A stretch of 14,689 nt of DNA. It comes from Helicobacteraceae bacterium. Its GTDB lineage: Bacteria; Campylobacterota; Campylobacteria; Campylobacterales; SZUA-545. The stretch is taken from the NCBI GenBank assembly GCA_031275395.1, contig JAISOU010000039.1, positions 1 to 14,689 on the forward strand, given 5' to 3'. The notes below the pieces were generated by a model, which searched no databases, was not told the origin of the DNA, and saw only the letters and a program-made list of their open reading frames with translations. Both the position numbers and the translations under genes were made by a program. Below are positions 12,496 to 14,689 of this stretch, one piece after another (the first letter of the stretch is position 1; each line of letters begins with the position of its first letter).

Positions 12496-14688
12496 TTAAA
12501 GCGTCAGCCTTCCTAGACCTTGCGAGTTTTGGAAGGCTGACGCGATCGCTTTTAGAAGTCGGAGATAAGACCTACTCGTCAAGCGCCTACCGTCGATAAA
12601 CTTTCCGTGCGTTAGTACCGTTATCTCTTTATTTGCGACGTTATAAACGCCCGCTAAGAGCTTCATTCCGTCTGTCAGACGGATAACCGTTCCCGCATCA
12701 ACAATAGCGTAAGATCGATTGGTCGAACTTGAAGTAGCCGTGGTTTCAAGGCTTTTACCGACGTAGCCATATTGCGTCCATAAGCTGAACTTTTTTGTAA
12801 TCTCAAAGTCGGCGCCGACGTTAAACATATGCTTTGCAATTGCGTTTAACGCTCTACCCTTGTTGTCCCCGCTTTTTTGCTCGCTGTCCGTATAGGTATA
12901 AGCCGCGTTTAACGAAAAAATCTCTGGCGCTTTGTAATTCAGGCTCGTTTCGATCCCCTGCACGATAGCTTTATTTACGTTCTCGTAGGTAACGATCTGA
13001 TCGTAAGTTACGCCTTTATATACGCAACCGCCAACCGAATTGCAGATAGTGGCGCTGGATATTCTGTCCTTAAAGCTGGAGCGGTAAGCCGTTACGCTCG
13101 CGCCTAAACCGATCTCTTTGTTTTTGTAGGCGACGGAAGCCTCGTAGTTTAGGCTGGTTTCAGGTTTAAGATCGGGATTGCCCCTTGTTAAAGTCGCCGT
13201 CAATCCCGACGATACGCTGTTATAGTCGTCAGAATAGCGATTTAACCTTACGCGTTTATATGCGCTGGAAATACCGCCTTTGATAACCAGATCGTCGATC
13301 GGGCTATAAACTATATATGCGCGAGGATCGAAATGCGTTCCAAAACCTTCGTCCTCAGTCCATCTAACGCCGCCCGTTAAAGACAGATTGTCCAATACGT
13401 TCCACTCGTCTTCGGCAAATAGAGCGTACGACCATCGTCGTATAAGATTCCCCGTTGGGTTCATAGCGTTATCTTCAAGCGTTTCTTTTACATACTGAGC
13501 GCCCGCGCTTAAGATATTCGTATCAAAGAAGTAGTTGCCTTGCGTATTAAGCGTTAGCGTTTCGTGCGTAATGCCCTTTTTGCTATTTGCTACGCCGCTC
13601 CTGCTTATAGCGAGGTTTTTTGAAACCGAGTTCTGAATGTAGGTATTAATCGTAAGGTCGTCGAGCTTGAGATCGTATCCGGCGGAGGCGGTATATCTAA
13701 GCGCGTCCCTGCCCATACGGTTGCCGCTAGGCGTAGATACGTTGCCTTCCTCCGTCCCCCATTGTTTGGCGTAATCGTAAGCCGCCCAAACGCTGTTGGC
13801 TTCATTGATCAGGACGATCGCTTTCGCGCCCGTTTGTCTGGTTTCAAAGTGGGGGCTAGGGGAGCTGGCTCTCTGACCGCAAGGACGACTTGCGGTACTG
13901 TCGAGATACGGGCAGTGTTGCTCGTCCATTACCGAAGCCGAACCGTAAGCCTGCAAAGAAAGCAGATTGTCTATCACGGGACCGGCTATGTTGAGGCTTC
14001 CTATATAGCTGTCTTGCGTAATATCGCTTAGCGTCTTTGTATATTCGCCTTTTGCCGAGCCGCTCCATTTGGTTGGAACTTTCTTGGTGATAATGTTGAT
14101 CACGCCGCCTAGCGCTTCGCCTCCGTAGAGGAAAGAGGCGGGGACTTTTACGATCTCTATGCGCTCGATCATCGATATGGGGGGCAGGGAATTGACCGCG
14201 ATGCCGCCCTTCTGTCCGTTATGATCGTGCGCCTCTTCTACGCCCGACATTGGTCTGCCGTCGATAAGGAAAACCGTATATTCGGCGCTCATACCCCGTA
14301 TGAGTACATCTCTGGAAATGTTGCCGCCGGTTACAAATATGCCCGGCACGTTCTTTAACGCGTCCGTTAGATCGTTGTAGGATTTCTTCTCCAACTCTTC
14401 TCTTGTGATCACAAATACGCTTGCGGGAGCGTCTGCGACGTTGTGTTCGTAACCCGTCGCGGTGACGACAATATCGTCGAGTTTTTCTGCGGCGCTTGAC
14501 GCGCTTTTCTTATCGGCGTTCGCCGTTTCCGAGCTTACCGCTTCGCTTTCTTCAGAGGAAGTAGAGGTCGCCCCCCCCGTAACGGAGGAAGTCTGAGATT
14601 CCGTTTCGTCGCTTTCGTCGGCGTAAAGCGTAGCGCCTCCGCCTAATAAGCCGATTAAAACGGCTACTGTTGTAATCTTGTCGCGCAT
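12496..14688 (-). CDS. TonB-dependent outer membrane receptor, frame disrupted near C-terminus
   Basis: The open frame encodes 730 residues from the ATG at 14688, one base inside the window edge; a start further upstream cannot be excluded. MRDKITTVAVLIGLLGGG...LYA is a signal peptide cut near residue 23. Residues 25-68 are an unusual Ser/Glu/Ala-rich linker, followed by a TonB box-like DDIVVTATG (71-79). The plug domain covers ~85-205 (RDVLIRGMSAEYTVFLIDGRPMSGV in part, PPISMIERIEI 169-179, YGGEALGGVINIITKK 188-203), then the beta-barrel. The closest resemblance is to ferric siderophore/colicin I receptor-type proteins; the substrate is not determined. The last ~25 residues are not receptor-like. 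After GRR (700-702) a neighbouring frame gives VGLISDF then stop at 12552, so the original protein was probably ~711 residues and the annotated end is produced by a one-base disruption. A G8 tract (14571-14578) lies in the linker. Confidence 0.85.
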   Translation of the reverse strand: MRDKITTVAVLIGLLGGGATLYADESDETESQTSSVTGGATSTSSEESEAVSSETANADKKSASSAAEKLDDIVVTATGYEHNVADAPASVFVITREELEKKSYNDLTDALKNVPGIFVTGGNISRDVLIRGMSAEYTVFLIDGRPMSGVEEAHDHNGQKGGIAVNSLPPISMIERIEIVKVPASFLYGGEALGGVINIITKKVPTKWSGSAKGEYTKTLSDITQDSYIGSLNIAGPVIDNLLSLQAYGSASVMDEQHCPYLDSTASRPCGQRASSPSPHFETRQTGAKAIVLINEANSVWAAYDYAKQWGTEEGNVSTPSGNRMGRDALRYTASAGYDLKLDDLTINTYIQNSVSKNLAISRSGVANSKKGITHETLTLNTQGNYFFDTNILSAGAQYVKETLEDNAMNPTGNLIRRWSYALFAEDEWNVLDNLSLTGGVRWTEDEGFGTHFDPRAYIVYSPIDDLVIKGGISSAYKRVRLNRYSDDYNSVSSGLTATLTRGNPDLKPETSLNYEASVAYKNKEIGLGASVTAYRSSFKDRISSATICNSVGGCVYKGVTYDQIVTYENVNKAIVQGIETSLNYKAPEIFSLNAAYTYTDSEQKSGDNKGRALNAIAKHMFNVGADFEITKKFSLWTQYGYVGKSLETTATSSSTNRSYAIVDAGTVIRLTDGMKLLAGVYNVANKEITVLTHGKFIDGRRLTSRSYLRLLKAIASAFQNSQGLGRLTL
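12501..12543 (-). terminator. Strong terminator-like hairpin at the end of the TonB receptor gene
   Basis: GCGTCAGCCTTCC (12501-12513) and GGAAGGCTGACGC (12531-12543) are perfect 13-base arms with a 17-base loop. On the minus strand it begins eight bases after the hidden stop at 12552 and is followed by TTTAAG, a short U-run. The position fits a terminator for the receptor gene, and it may also act on transcripts from the plus strand. The present receptor frame reads through it. The gap 12306-12495 beyond it holds nothing that I recognise. Confidence 0.7.
12552..12582 (-). other. Frame disruption hiding the native TonB receptor C-terminus
   Basis: Read on the minus strand after the codons for GRR (ending 12583) come seven bases, TTGACGA (12582-12576). 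A shifted frame then reads VGLISDF and TAA (12575-12552). Seven instead of six bases means one extra base (or two missing). VGLISDF* has the alternating pattern and terminal Phe expected of an outer-membrane barrel; the unshifted frame gives TSRSYLRLLK instead. Confidence 0.8.
14571..14578 (-). repeat. G8 homopolymer tract in the TonB receptor coding sequence
   Basis: Eight consecutive G on the coding (minus) strand span codons 37-40 (ACG GGG GGG GCG), between signal peptide and TonB box. In the present form the downstream frame is open. Translation by hand shows that nine G leads to a TGA six codons past the tract, and seven G to a TAA about eleven codons past it. Poly-G tracts of about this length are known phase-variation sites in Campylobacter and Helicobacter. 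It is the longest G/C run in the window. Confidence 0.75.
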
Positions 14689-14689
14689 T

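Noticed and set aside
13762-14068. Open frames inside the TonB receptor (plus 13762-14031, minus 13856-14068)
   Set aside because: Both lie over intact receptor plug and barrel sequence and look like shadows of it.

Overview
The window looks like a Campylobacterota (epsilonproteobacterial) chromosome segment of moderate GC content. The main reason is gene order. A gmhB-hldD-hldE-gmhA ADP-heptose operon is divergent from class I cytochrome c genes, which is the arrangement I recall from Campylobacter jejuni. IleS is followed by a tiny membrane-protein gene, also as I recall from that group. Strong TATAAT boxes without a convincing -35 element fit too. The assignment is inference; no search was run.

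Layout. Positions 1-845 (minus) hold the 5' part of an exported lipoprotein gene with GLUG-type repeats, cut by the window edge. Next, still on minus, is cinA/pncC (1026-1709). Only 34 bp away, on plus, starts an apparent operon: a divergent PPK2-family phosphotransferase (1744), an atypical SDR (2516), ileS (3363) and a 39-codon membrane-protein gene (6112-6231). A hairpin separates this from two convergent minus-strand genes (6274-6771 and 6924-7571) for paralogous monohaem cytochromes c with Pro/Ala-rich linkers, each with its own promoter-like box. Divergent from these is the plus-strand heptose operon: gmhB, hldD, hldE, a YfaZ-like outer-membrane protein gene and gmhA (7678-11747). The first four genes are joined by ATGA start/stop overlaps. 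A plus-strand orphan membrane protein follows (11931-12305). The rest is a minus-strand TonB-dependent receptor gene (about 14688 to 12552).

How they work together. GmhA, HldE (both domains), GmhB and HldD form a complete route from sedoheptulose 7-phosphate to ADP-L-glycero-D-manno-heptose for the lipopolysaccharide/lipooligosaccharide inner core. The YfaZ-like protein is inserted into that operon. CinA/PncC (pyridine nucleotide salvage), PPK2 and IleS are housekeeping. The cytochromes belong to periplasmic electron transfer. The GLUG lipoprotein and the TonB receptor are surface functions.

The most notable observations are in the TonB receptor. An 8-G tract lies between signal peptide and TonB box, and adding or removing one G brings a stop within about a dozen codons, so it could be a phase-variation switch. 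A separate one-base frame disruption near the 3' end hides a normal outer-membrane C-terminus (VGLISDF, then stop at 12552). The open frame instead runs on through what looks like the gene's own terminator hairpin. I found no tRNA, rRNA, CRISPR array, insertion sequence or attachment site. No non-coding stretch exceeds 300 bp.
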